This document shows, one piece after another, positions 1 to 10,100 of a stretch of 23,100 bases of DNA. The notes under the pieces are model-generated. The model made no database searches, was not told the origin of the DNA, and saw only the letters and a list, made by a program, of their open reading frames with translations. The stretch covers positions 1 to 23,100 of the IMG/VR virus record IMGVR_UViG_3300030104_004528; one strand, 5' to 3'. The stretch is from a virus. Made by a program: the position numbers and the translations under genes. How positions within the stretch are numbered: position 1 is the first letter of the stretch; each line of letters starts with the position of its first letter.

Positions 1-1
1 T

Positions 2-79
2 AAAGACTTAAAAGACGGAACAGAACCAGCATACTATCCCGAATGGGATGAATCTACACACGACTCGGAGGGTTGTTAA
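2..79 (+). CDS. C-terminal fragment of an unidentified protein (partial, starts upstream)
   Basis: An open frame enters from the left edge and ends at a TAA at 77-79. It gives 25 residues that are acidic and aromatic, ending in DESTHDSEGC. The next ATG follows the stop codon with no gap, which is the tight spacing of co-transcribed phage genes and supports this being a real gene end. By position it belongs to the late structural operon upstream of the baseplate wedge genes. The fragment is too short to assign to a family. Confidence 0.6.
   Translation, partial: KDLKDGTEPAYYPEWDESTHDSEGC
67..72 (+). promoter_or_regulatory. Shine-Dalgarno site for the 46-aa gene
   Basis: GGAGGG ends 7 bases before the ATG at 80 and lies inside the end of the preceding gene. 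It is one of only two strong Shine-Dalgarno sequences at good spacing in the window, and it fixes the start of the small gene. Confidence 0.75.
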
Positions 80-220
80 ATGGCAAAGATGTACACTGCT
101 TCAGGTAAAGAAGAAATACTAACAAGACCGAAAAAATCTCGACAAGGGTATGGAAAGCATACCAAATATGCAGCGACCTCTCGTAATGGGGCAAAGAAAA
201 GAAAAAGAGGACAAGGATAG
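80..220 (+). CDS. Small very basic 46-aa protein, unknown function
   Basis: ATG at 80 follows the upstream stop directly and is preceded by a strong GGAGGG Shine-Dalgarno; the stop is TAG at 218-220. The product is 46 residues with a high share of Lys and Arg. It has an RPKKSRQGYGKHTKYAATSR-type centre and a KKRKRGQG end, and no membrane segment or cysteine. From memory, small proteins of this kind occur next to the structural genes of T4-like cyanophages, but I know of no assigned function. The charge suggests binding to nucleic acid or to an acidic partner; that is inference. It is followed 3 bases later by the 224-aa gene, whose Shine-Dalgarno overlaps its last codons, so the two are probably translationally coupled. 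Confidence 0.8.
   Translation: MAKMYTASGKEEILTRPKKSRQGYGKHTKYAATSRNGAKKRKRGQG
213..217 (+). promoter_or_regulatory. Shine-Dalgarno site for the 224-aa gene
   Basis: AAGGA lies 6 bases before the ATG at 224, inside the final codons of the 46-aa gene. It supports the ATG at 224 as the start and suggests coupled translation with the upstream gene. Confidence 0.7.
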
Positions 221-223
221 ATC

Positions 224-898
224 ATGCCAGCATTGATTTGTAACCTACCTTCTTATGAGGTATGGGTAAGGAAAGAATACCTTACAGATCATACTAGCGG
301 CCATGGTGAATATGTAAAGGGCGTTTGGGTATCATGTAAATCGATACCTGGACGTGCTTTTTATTTTGAGACGTATTTACCCGAATATGGTGCAATGTAT
401 GACAAACTTCCTATAAGTGCTTTTGTATCTTCTCCAGAGATACCAACACCCGATATGGAATTACATAACCTACAGTTTTGGAATTGTATGGACTATGGTG
501 TTGTATGCGTTCAAAAACAGTTTGTAGGGTCTATGCACTATGAACTTTATACAAGGGATTATGGAACCCAATCAGGGACGTATATTTGTACAATAGACAA
601 CTACCATCAAGATGTTGATGCAATTGACTACTCTACAAGTGAAAATCCAAGTGAACATAAGTCACATAACCTTATAGAGCTTGATAATGGGCAGTTTGCA
701 CTCTATCCAAATAATAGAATGCGTATCTATGACAATAGTTTGACACCCGAACCACCAAAAGTACCTGACTTTAAGGTATCAACGGTATATTATCAGGTAG
801 AAAACGGTCATGATAGGGATGGATTGGGTTCTGAAGAGAATTATTTCTGGAAAACGACTAAAGAAAGAAAAGATAAAGACGATGGTTCAATGGGCTGA
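224..898 (+). CDS. Conserved phage protein of unknown function, 224 aa
   Basis: The start is supported by AAGGA six bases upstream. The protein is rich in Tyr, Trp and Phe, including YEVWVRKEYLTDH near residues 11-23, a GRAFYFETYLPEYGAMYDKL stretch near 43-62 and NLQFWNCMDYGVV near 82-94. The C-terminal roughly 30 residues are charged and probably flexible (KTTKERKDKDDGSMG). There is no signal peptide or obvious membrane segment, so it is likely cytoplasmic or a virion component. I recall very similar proteins upstream of gp25 in T4-like marine cyanophages, annotated only as hypothetical. It does not resemble T4 gp53, which one might expect near gp25. The conserved position beside wedge genes suggests a role in baseplate assembly or a minor baseplate part, but no motif proves it. 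Confidence 0.88.
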   Translation: MPALICNLPSYEVWVRKEYLTDHTSGHGEYVKGVWVSCKSIPGRAFYFETYLPEYGAMYDKLPISAFVSSPEIPTPDMELHNLQFWNCMDYGVVCVQKQFVGSMHYELYTRDYGTQSGTYICTIDNYHQDVDAIDYSTSENPSEHKSHNLIELDNGQFALYPNNRMRIYDNSLTPEPPKVPDFKVSTVYYQVENGHDRDGLGSEENYFWKTTKERKDKDDGSMG

Positions 899-904
899 TA
901 AATA
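897..904 (+). promoter_or_regulatory. Candidate T4-type late promoter before gp25
   Basis: GATAAATA overlaps the stop codon of the 224-aa gene, 23 bases before the gp25 ATG. It matches the late-promoter core of T4 (TATAAATA) and the NATAAATA form reported for T4-like cyanophages, read by the phage sigma factor gp55. In AT-rich DNA single hits are weak, but this one lies in a 29-base intergenic gap at the same kind of spacing as three other candidates in the window. Confidence 0.5.
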
Positions 905-927
905 AAATATAATATAAGTGTATTTTA

Positions 928-1329
928 ATGCCGTTAGAGAGGATAAGCCAAGGTTTTAAGGACGTTTCTATGTCGTTTCAGACTAATCCTCTGAATAATG
1001 ACCTTATTGCCCTCAAAAATGAGACTGCGATTAGTAGATCATTACGAAATATCGTATTAACTACACCTGGTGAAAAGTTTTTTAATGAACGTTTTGGGTC
1101 AAGGGTATCTGAATCACTATTTGAGAATGTTGATTCGATAACTGCGAATATAATTGAAGGTGAAATTAGAACATCTATTATTAATTATGAACCAAGAGTT
1201 AAATTATTGCGTGTTCAAGCAATAGCTGATCAAGATAATAACAGTTTTGATGTTATTATTCAATTTCAAATTATAGGGGCAGACGTTCCACCACAGTCAT
1301 TACAGTTTGTTTTGCAACCGACTAGATAA
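928..1329 (+). CDS. 25: gp25-like baseplate wedge subunit
   Basis: The 133-residue protein belongs to the GPW/gp25 family, which includes T4 gp25 (132 aa), phage P2 gpW and the type VI secretion protein TssE. gp25 sits in the inner baseplate, where it is thought to nucleate sheath polymerisation. Landmarks are the ALKNETAISRSLRNIVLTTP segment (residues 28-47), the PGEKFFNERFGSR block (47-59) and the family EPR signature at 88-90, followed by beta strands to the C-terminus. Its length matches the family, so it looks intact. There is no good Shine-Dalgarno; a late-promoter-like GATAAATA lies 23 bases upstream. The gene ends two bases before gp6. In T4 gp25 contacts the gp6-gp7 core of the wedge, so this neighbourhood is functional as well as positional. 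Confidence 0.95.
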   Translation: MPLERISQGFKDVSMSFQTNPLNNDLIALKNETAISRSLRNIVLTTPGEKFFNERFGSRVSESLFENVDSITANIIEGEIRTSIINYEPRVKLLRVQAIADQDNNSFDVIIQFQIIGADVPPQSLQFVLQPTR

Positions 1330-1331
1330 AA

Positions 1332-3380
1332 ATGCCATTAGTTAATTTTTCAAACCTTGATTTTGATCAAGTTAAGACTACTCTTAAGAATTATTTAAAG
1401 TCTAACTCCAATTTTACGGATTATGACTTTGAGGGGTCTAACTTATCAACAATTATAGACGTTTTAGCATATAATACCTACATCACTTCATACAATGCCA
1501 ACATGGTAGCGAATGAAGTATTCATTGATAGTGCAACATTAAGAGAAAATGTGGTTGCACTTGCAAGAAATATTGGATATTTACCAAAATCACGCAAATC
1601 ATCAACTGCATTTGTTACTTTTTTTGTAAATACATCAGATCTTACCCCAAAACCCTCCACACTTACTATTAAAAAGGGCCCAATTGCATCAAGTTCAGGT
1701 AATTTTGGTAATTCTTCGTATATTTTCTCGATTGCAGAAGATATAACTGTTCCTGTTGTTGATAATACCGCAGAATTTAGAAATATTAAGATAAATGAAG
1801 GGTCATTATTGACTACTAACTTCACTTATAGCTCTAGAAATCCAAATCAGAAGTTTATTTTACCAAATATTGGTATTGATACTGATTTAATTAACGTTTC
1901 TGTTAAAACTGACAACTCAGAATTTGCTCCATCGACAAAATATAGTAAACAAGACAGTCTTTTTGACATTACTAAGGATTCTAACGTATTTTTCCTTCAA
2001 GAATCTGAAGATGAGCAGTACGAAATCTTTTTTGGGGACAATGTTTTTGGAAAAGCACTAGAAGATGGTAATTTTATCACTGCAAACTATATTGTATCAA
2101 ATGGAGATGCTGCAAATAACATAAATCAGTTCCAATTTGCAGGTAGACTCACTTATAATATGGGTGGAGGTGAATATGTTGTTACATCTGGCATATCACT
2201 ACTTTCAGCAGGTACAGCATCTTCTGGAGGTGCTACAATAGAATCTGTAGATTCAATTAAAAAGTATGCTCCACGCATTTATGCGTCTCAAAATCGTGCT
2301 TTGACCGCAAATGATTATGAATCTTTAGTTCCTGCTAAAATTTATCCCGATACAGAGTCAATTTCTGTTTTTGGAGGTGAAGAATTGGTTCCTCCTCAGT
2401 ACGGAAAAGTCTTTATTAGTATAAAACCAAGATTTGGTGATTTTTTGCCTAATTTAATCAAACAAAATATCAAAAATAAACTTAAAAAGTATTCTGTAGC
2501 AGGAATTGTTCCAGAAATACTTGATTTGAAGTATCTTTATATTGAAATACACTCTTCTGTATATTATAATACAAATTTAGCACCTTCTGCAGAGGATGTT
2601 GGTACTATTGTTAGTAGTAATGCACAAAAATATGCAGATTCTAGTGAGTTAAACAAATATGGAGCTAGATTTAAGTATAGTAAGTTCCTAAAAATTATCG
2701 ATGATAGTAGTGATGCTATTACCTCTAACATTACAACAGTTTATATGCGACGTGATTTAAGGGTTGCTCTTAATTCTTTTGCAGAATATGCAATTGGTTT
2801 TGGTAATGCATTCCATGTTAAGAGAGCTTCTGGATATAATATAAAATCCACTTCCTTTAAAATTAATGGATTGAGTCAAGCAGTATATCTTAGTGATTTA
2901 CCTAATAATGATTTAAGGACAGGGACACTATTTTTCTTCTCTTTACCATCAGTAAATTCACAAACTCCGACTATTATAAAGAGAAATGTTGGTACAATTG
3001 ATTATGAAACAGGTATTGTCATTATAAATCCAGTAAATATTACTGATGGTAAGCAAAAAGATGGTCAAACCATCATTGAGATATCTACATGCCCACTTTC
3101 TAATGATGTTATTGGTTTACAAGACCTTTATTTACAACTAGATGTGACTCATAGTACTTTTAATATGGTTATAGACGAAATTTCTTCAGGATTAGATCCA
3201 TCAGCATCTAATTATATCGTGACTTCAAGTTATGATAGGGGAAATTTGGTTCGTTCAGGTGGACCTGTTGGTGGTAATATAGATAGTGGTGCAACTGGTA
3301 CAACTTCTAATGCAACTGGCACTTTTAGTGGTACAACAATGGGCAATACAGGATCTACATCAGCATCTACAGGATACTAA
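1332..3380 (+). CDS. 6: gp6-like baseplate wedge subunit
   Basis: At 682 residues it is close to T4 gp6 (660 aa). Typical N-terminal features are the start MPLVNFSNLDFDQVKTTLKN, FEGSNLSTIIDVLAYNTYIT (about residues 34-53) and the ANEVFIDSATLRENVVALAR helix (60-80) followed by GYLPKS. The J-like core with EIFFGDNVFGKALEDGN is at about 230-250, and YAPRIYASQNRALTANDYES at about 311-330, both characteristic of the gp6/gpJ baseplate fold. gp6 dimers form the iris-like ring that holds the wedges together and triggers contraction. The last 41 or so residues are a Gly/Ser/Thr/Asn-rich tail that I would not expect in T4 gp6. The start is two bases after gp25 with no Shine-Dalgarno, suggesting translation coupled to gp25. 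Confidence 0.95.
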   Translation: MPLVNFSNLDFDQVKTTLKNYLKSNSNFTDYDFEGSNLSTIIDVLAYNTYITSYNANMVANEVFIDSATLRENVVALARNIGYLPKSRKSSTAFVTFFVNTSDLTPKPSTLTIKKGPIASSSGNFGNSSYIFSIAEDITVPVVDNTAEFRNIKINEGSLLTTNFTYSSRNPNQKFILPNIGIDTDLINVSVKTDNSEFAPSTKYSKQDSLFDITKDSNVFFLQESEDEQYEIFFGDNVFGKALEDGNFITANYIVSNGDAANNINQFQFAGRLTYNMGGGEYVVTSGISLLSAGTASSGGATIESVDSIKKYAPRIYASQNRALTANDYESLVPAKIYPDTESISVFGGEELVPPQYGKVFISIKPRFGDFLPNLIKQNIKNKLKKYSVAGIVPEILDLKYLYIEIHSSVYYNTNLAPSAEDVGTIVSSNAQKYADSSELNKYGARFKYSKFLKIIDDSSDAITSNITTVYMRRDLRVALNSFAEYAIGFGNAFHVKRASGYNIKSTSFKINGLSQAVYLSDLPNNDLRTGTLFFFSLPSVNSQTPTIIKRNVGTIDYETGIVIINPVNITDGKQKDGQTIIEISTCPLSNDVIGLQDLYLQLDVTHSTFNMVIDEISSGLDPSASNYIVTSSYDRGNLVRSGGPVGGNIDSGATGTTSNATGTFSGTTMGNTGSTSASTGY

Positions 3381-3393
3381 TTAATACAAATAA

Positions 3394-4160
3394 ATGTCAG
3401 AGAAAAGAGTAAAGCTTACTAACGTATTAGAAAGTCAGTTTCCCGATTATGCAAGATCGGAGTATCCTTTAGTCATTGATTTTATAAAACAGTATTATGA
3501 ATCTCAAGAGGCTCAATCAGCACCGATTGATCTGCTGAATAATATTGATCAATACATTAAATTAGACGAAAATACAAATACTTCTTATTCTGCAATTCTT
3601 GGTAGTAATATATCCATTGATGCTGATATAATTTCTATTGATATGCGTCAATCTCCTACAGGAACGATTGGATTTCCAGATACTTATGGTATTATAAAGA
3701 TTGATGATGAAATTATTACATATACTAGCAAAACAGACACTTCTTTTGAAGGTTGTGTAAGAGGATTTTGTGGTATTACATCATATAAAGATTCAACACA
3801 AGAAGATACATTAGTTTTTAATAATACATCAGCAGTAGAACATACAGGTAGTGTTTATGCAGATAATAATTCACTTACTTCTATTGGATCTACTGTACAA
3901 AACTTAAGCACTTTATTTTTAAAGGAATTTTTAAGAAAAATAAAGTATCAAGTTTTACCAGGATTAGAAGAGAGGAAATTAACACCTAATTTAGACCAAA
4001 ATACTTTTATAAAGCAATCAAAAGATTTTTATTCAACAAAGGGTACTGATCAATCATTTGAAATACTTTTTAGAGCTTTATATGATTCTGATGTAAAAAT
4101 TGTAAAACCACAAGATTTTCTTCTTACACCATCTAATGCTCAATATCAAGTTACTAAGGA
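3394..4160 (+). other. Conserved N-terminal region of the giant protein
   Basis: Residues 1-255 are distinct from the repeat-filled remainder. They are mainly helical-looking, with YPLVIDFIKQYYES, FLKEFLRKIKYQVLPG and STKGTDQSFEILFRALYDSD. A GFPDTYGIIKIDDEIITYTS unit followed by FEGCVRGFCGI (residues 93-127) interrupts them. I infer that this is the part that docks to the wedge core next to gp6 and gp25, with the repeated modules projecting outwards. Confidence 0.6.
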
Positions 4161-7100
4161 TTTGGTTGTTGAACCTATAGAAGGAAACCCTTCAGATCTT
4201 ATTAATTCTACTCTTTTTCAAAAAACAACTAGCGGCGAAGATCAAGGATATTCACCTATAGCATCAGTTGAAGAAGTATATAGTGGTGTTGGTCAAACTT
4301 ATTATAAATTAAGTCTTGATGGTGGTTATAATAAAGATATTAGAGTTGATGGTTCAATTTATGGTAAATTTACTGTTCAACCTACAACAAAGGCAATTGG
4401 AAATGTTGCTGTAGGTGCAACATGCATTACTGTTGATTCTACTATCGGTTTTCCAGAATCTGGGGATCTTTATGTCTCTTACGGATCAACTGTAGGTATA
4501 GTTTCTTATACTTCAAAATCAGATAACCAATTTTATAATGTTACTGGTCTTGTAGGAGTTGTAACCGATACTTATTCTGTAGGAATAGCAACTTATGCGT
4601 TCGGTACATCTTCAGTTGATGGTTCAGACATAAAAGTACGAATTGGTTCTGTATTATCTGATTTTGAGTTTGAAAGCACTTCATTTGAGTACTCAGTAAA
4701 TGACATTGCAAAAATAAAAACTTTAGGTATATCTGATACCTCAGATAAAGCTGAAAATTGGTTTTATAATATAGCACCAGTTTATAACGTTAATAAGTTA
4801 ACTTTAATTGACTCTGCTGAACCTAGAACTTATCAAGTTGATTTTAATGTTGATCATTATTTCGATATTGGTGATAGTGCATCACTTATTGGTAATGATG
4901 GTGTAGCTTTAATATCTGCAGTTACGAAAATTAAAAATGAGAAGTCTATTATTATTCGTAGAGAAGGTTTTATTGATACTACAAAGTTATTTACATTAAG
5001 AAAAAATATTTTAAATGTAAATACAACTAATTTCCCTAATGCAAATAAGTTTATATCTAATATTCAAAATCTTTATAAAAATGATAGTGATTTAATAGTT
5101 GCATCTCCATCTATCCCATCTTATGATTCACAGGCACTTGAAGTTACTGATAGATCTGTAACATTCTCTGGTACTTTTAGTGGAACTACATTTGAAATAA
5201 CCCCTGATAGGGATCATGGATTCTATAGTGGTGATCCTGTTTATTATACTCCAGAAAAAATAACAACTAGCTCTTATAATGCTATTACTGGTCAAACAGA
5301 CACTTCAGATGTTACAAATCTATTTTTACCTAAAGAAGGTTTGTATTTTATCAAAAGAATAGATTCTAATAATGTAAAATTTGCATATAGTAGATCAGAC
5401 ATTCATAATGACATCTTTATTAACTTTACTAATGCAGTTACTGTTAATAATCAAAGAATTGAACCATATACTTTTAAAGGAAAAACTTTAGAATCTCAAA
5501 AACTTTATAGAAAGTTATCTGATCCAACTAATGATGGTATTAAAACCCCAACTCCTTCTGGATTTACAGGTATTTTAATAAATGGTGTTGAAGTATTAAA
5601 TTACAAGTCTAATGATTTTTGTTATTATGGCCAACTAGAAAATATTAATGTTATCACTAATGGTGATGAATATGATGTTATAAATCCACCAGATTTGTTA
5701 ATTGAAGATGCTGTTGGAACAGGAGCAACAGGTAAGGTATCATTATCAGGATCTCTTAGGGAAATTAAAATAACTGATCCTGGATTTGACTATATTGAAC
5801 CACCAATAGTTTCAATTACTGGTGGTAATGGAGAAGGTGCTTTGGCTTCTGTAAGTTTGAAGTCTATTCAACATTTTGCCGAATTTAATTCAGAAAATTC
5901 AGTAGATGTTGGTATAGGAACGACTGTATCTACACTACATTTCCCATCAGCACATAAATTTAGAAATATTGAAAAAGTAACATATAATCCACAAGCACAA
6001 ACAGCAATTTCTGGATTAAGCACTAATTCAGTATATTATGCTCGTGTAATAGATACACAAACTGTTAAATTGCATCATAGCGAAGCAGATGCTCTTGTAG
6101 GAATTGGTACAGTAACATTATTGGCACTTGGAGAAGGTACGCAGAGATTAGTTTCTTATAATCCTAAAAATATCATTGAATCCATTAATGTAGTTAATGG
6201 TGGTCGGAATTATCAAAATAAAGAGAAAGTAGCAAATCCAACAGGTATAAGTACATTCTTAAATTGTATTAATATTGAGAATCATCATTATGAAACTGGT
6301 GAAATTGTAAAATATGTTTCTATGGGTTCTTCTGTTGGTGGATTAACTAGTGGTAGTGAATATTATATTAGTAAGAAGGATGATAATAGTTTCTATCTAT
6401 CTGAAGTTGGTATTGGAACTGATAATAAAGATTATTATTATAGAACTAATCAGTATGTTGATATAACCTCTGTTGGTGTAGGAACTCATACATTTAATTA
6501 TCCCGATATTGCTGTAAATATAACAGGAAAAACAGGAGTATCTTTAGCATCTTATCAAGCTAAAGCAGAACCAATATTTAAGGGAGGTATTACATCTGTT
6601 CAAGTAACTTCTAATGGTTCCCAATATGGTTCGTCTGAAGTTTTAAATTTCAATAGACAACCTATTATTAATCTTTCTAGAGGTAGTGGAGCACAATTAA
6701 AACCCATTATAAGTCAGGGTAAGTTAGTTGAGGTCATTGTTTTAGCAACTGGTAGTGGATATAAGGGTTTACCAAATATTGCTATTAATGGTATAGGACA
6801 AGGTGCATTTTTAACTCCAGTTTTAGATAATGGTGAAGTTAAGTCAATAAAAGTAATTGAACCTGGAAATGGTTATATTGAAGCAGATACAACTGTTACT
6901 GTAGAATCAACTGGTGCTGGTGCTCTTTTTGAATCCAAAATACAGAGTTGGAGAGTTAATCTATTTCATAAGCAAGGTGGATCTGAAGGAATATCAAATA
7001 TACCACTTGATGATGGATATCTTACAAATCCATTAAATCCAAAGTCTGGTTTACAATATTCTCATATATACACACCAAGAAAATTAAGAGAAAGTGTTTT

Positions 7101-10100
7101 TGGTGTTGATCAAATTGGAAGAAAATTATATGGAGAAACTGATCTAAGAAAGGAAAATGGTCAAGAAGTTTCATCTGTTAGTCATTCTCCTATAATTGGA
7201 TGGGCTTATGATGGAAATCCAATATATGGACCATATGGTTATAGTTCAATTCAAGGTGGTGTTGTAAATCAGATGAAGTCTGGATATTCTATTTCATTGA
7301 AAGAGAATAGGCCATCAACGGATTTATTCCCTAATGGATTCTTTATTGAAGACTATACTTATACTAAAGTAAATGATGAAACAGTACTAGATGAGAACAA
7401 TGGTAGGTTCTGTGTGACCCCAGATTATCCAAATGGTACTTATGCATACTTTACAACAATTGACCCCAATGTAGTCGATTCTGCAGGGGTTTTCGCTGGA
7501 TATAGAAGACCTATTTTCCCTTATATTATAGGTGATAAATTTAATTCTATTATTAATACTTTCAACTATGAGGTAAATTCAGTTCAAAATAGTTATGATT
7601 TAGTATCTAACAAATATTATAGAAATACTGCACCTTATAATCTTATAGAGAATAATCTTAACTATCAGTATATTGATATTCCAAATAATTTAAACCAATC
7701 GGTTAAAATAAAAGCAACAACTCCAGGCAATATTCAATCTATTGGAATAGAAACTGGTGGTAGGGATTATCAAACTGTAGATAATATTGTTTTAGATGAT
7801 TCTCAAACTAAAGGTTATGGTGGTGATATTAGTATTACTAAAGTTGGTGGTAAGATTGTAAGTTCGATTAGCGTTGCTACTACTAGTATTTCTGATCTAG
7901 AAATCTATAATTCCAATGAACAAAATAAATTTGATATAGTATCATCTACTCCACATCCATTTAAGAAAGATGATACTATTACTATATCAGGATTATCCAC
8001 AAATGGATTAAAATTAGATGGTTCATATGTTGTTGGGTTATCAACTAATGTATTATCATTAGTTGGACTTGGTACAACATCAGCAGGTATTAGCTCAGTT
8101 AGTACAACTGGAATAGTTACCTTTGTTAATGTTGGTGGAGATTTATCAAATACATCTCCAAATGATATTTTATCAATCGGTTTAGAGCAAGTTAAAGTAT
8201 TAAATGTTGATAGAGAACAATCTAGACTTAGAATTTTACGTTCTGTTAATGGTATAGGTACTGCACATGCAGTAAATTCATTGTTTAGTGAAAATGATAG
8301 ACAGTTTAGTATCAAATCTAATGAAAATATAAAGGAAATAGTAAAAAGGAATAAAGAATTCTACTTTAATCCTTTAGATTCTGTAGCTCTTGGATCAACT
8401 TCTGGTGTTGGTATAGGAACTACTCTTACTTTCTCCAATCCAGGAGCAGGTGTAACACAATTATTTGTTCCTACAAAAACAATTTACATTAAAGACCATA
8501 ATTTACAAACAGGTGATTTATTAACATATTCTACAAATACTGGAACTGCTTTAAAAGTTAATAATGGTACAACTACTTTTGATCTAACAAATCAACAACA
8601 ACTATTTGTTGGAAGGGTGAGTAATGATCTAATTGGTGTATCTACAGTTCGTGTAGGGTTAGGAACTACTGCAACATTTGTAGGTATAGCCAATACCCAA
8701 AGAGGTCAATCTACATTAATGTTTGCTGGATTGGGAACAGGTGCATATCATAGTTTTAAAACCAATTATGATGCAATAACTGGAAATGCATCAAGAAATC
8801 TTGTTACAGTATCTACTTCAAGCACTCATGGATTAATTACTAATGATTTTGTCAATATTGATGTTAATCCTTCAGTAGAAGTAACCTATACAATTAAATA
8901 TGATGATTTAAATAGAAGAACTGTTATAAATCCAAGAGATTTTGCTGATGCTGATGTTGATATTAATGCAAATTCGATTGAAATATTAAATCATGGTTTT
9001 GTAACTGGTCAAAAGGTCATTCATACTGCAGCAAGTCCAGCTGGAGGACTTATTGAGGGTGGAATGTACTATGTTGTTAAAATTGGCGATAATAACATCA
9101 AGTTAGCAACATCAGATTATAATGCTAAGTTAGAAAATCCTATTGTAGTTGATATTACAGGAACAGCAACAGGTACAATTTCACCTATCAATCCTCCATT
9201 AAAATTATATAAAGATTCTACAATAACATTTAATTTAGCGGATTCTTCATTATCATTTGTTAAACAATCTACAAGATATCCTGCATTTACATTAGATTTC
9301 TATACTGATGAGAATTTTACTGATATTTGGGAAAAAAATGCTTCAGTAAAAGAATTTGCCGTTAATACCATAGGTGAAATAGGAATTACAGCAAATGCTG
9401 CAGTGACATTGAAGGTAGATAAAAATACACCTGAAAAATTATTTTATAAATTAAATCCTGTTTTTGAAAGTAGTCCTCCTTTAGAGAAAACACAAGCAAT
9501 TTGTGATTATGATGTTATATCAAATAATCAACTTGAAATTAAAACAAGTGTTTATAATGGAGAATATAAAGTATCTGTAGGAACAACTAGTACCTTTACA
9601 TATACTATAGCAGATGTTCCTGAAAGACCTTCATATTCATCTCCATCAGTAATATCATATAGAACATCATCTGCAACTGCATTTGGTCCTATTAGTGATT
9701 TACTTATCAAAAATGCTGGAAATAATTATTACACATTCCCAACTATATCTTCAATTACATCTACTTTTGGTTCTAATGCAATATTAAGTGTTGAGAGTAA
9801 AAATATTGGTCAAATCAAGAAAGGAACTATTCAAGATATTGGATTTAATTTCCCTACGGACAAAACATTACAACCAAGTGTTGGATTGCCTCAAATTATA
9901 GAAATTGATGATTTTTCTACCATTAAGTCTATTGGTATCACATCTGTTGGTAGAGGTTATACTATAGCACCATTACCAGTTATAGTTGATGGAAAAACTA
10001 ATAAGAAAGTAAACGAAGTTGAATTACATTATCAACTTGGTGATACTGATGTAACTATTATTAAAAATACATCAGGAATGAGTAATCTTCCTCCAGTTAT

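Noticed and set aside
224-898. 224-aa protein as a gp53 wedge homologue
   Set aside because: The neighbourhood would suit gp53, but length and sequence do not resemble T4 gp53 as I know it, so no symbol was given.
3385-3392. TACAAATA as a late promoter for the giant gene
   Set aside because: It ends one base before the ATG, which would put transcription start inside the coding sequence, and it departs from the core. Translation from the gp25-gp6 transcript is simpler.
7905-8315. 136-codon open frame on the minus strand within the giant gene
   Set aside because: It lies fully inside the giant gene and has no ribosome site or domain. It and the other minus-strand frames are shadows of AT-rich repeat coding.
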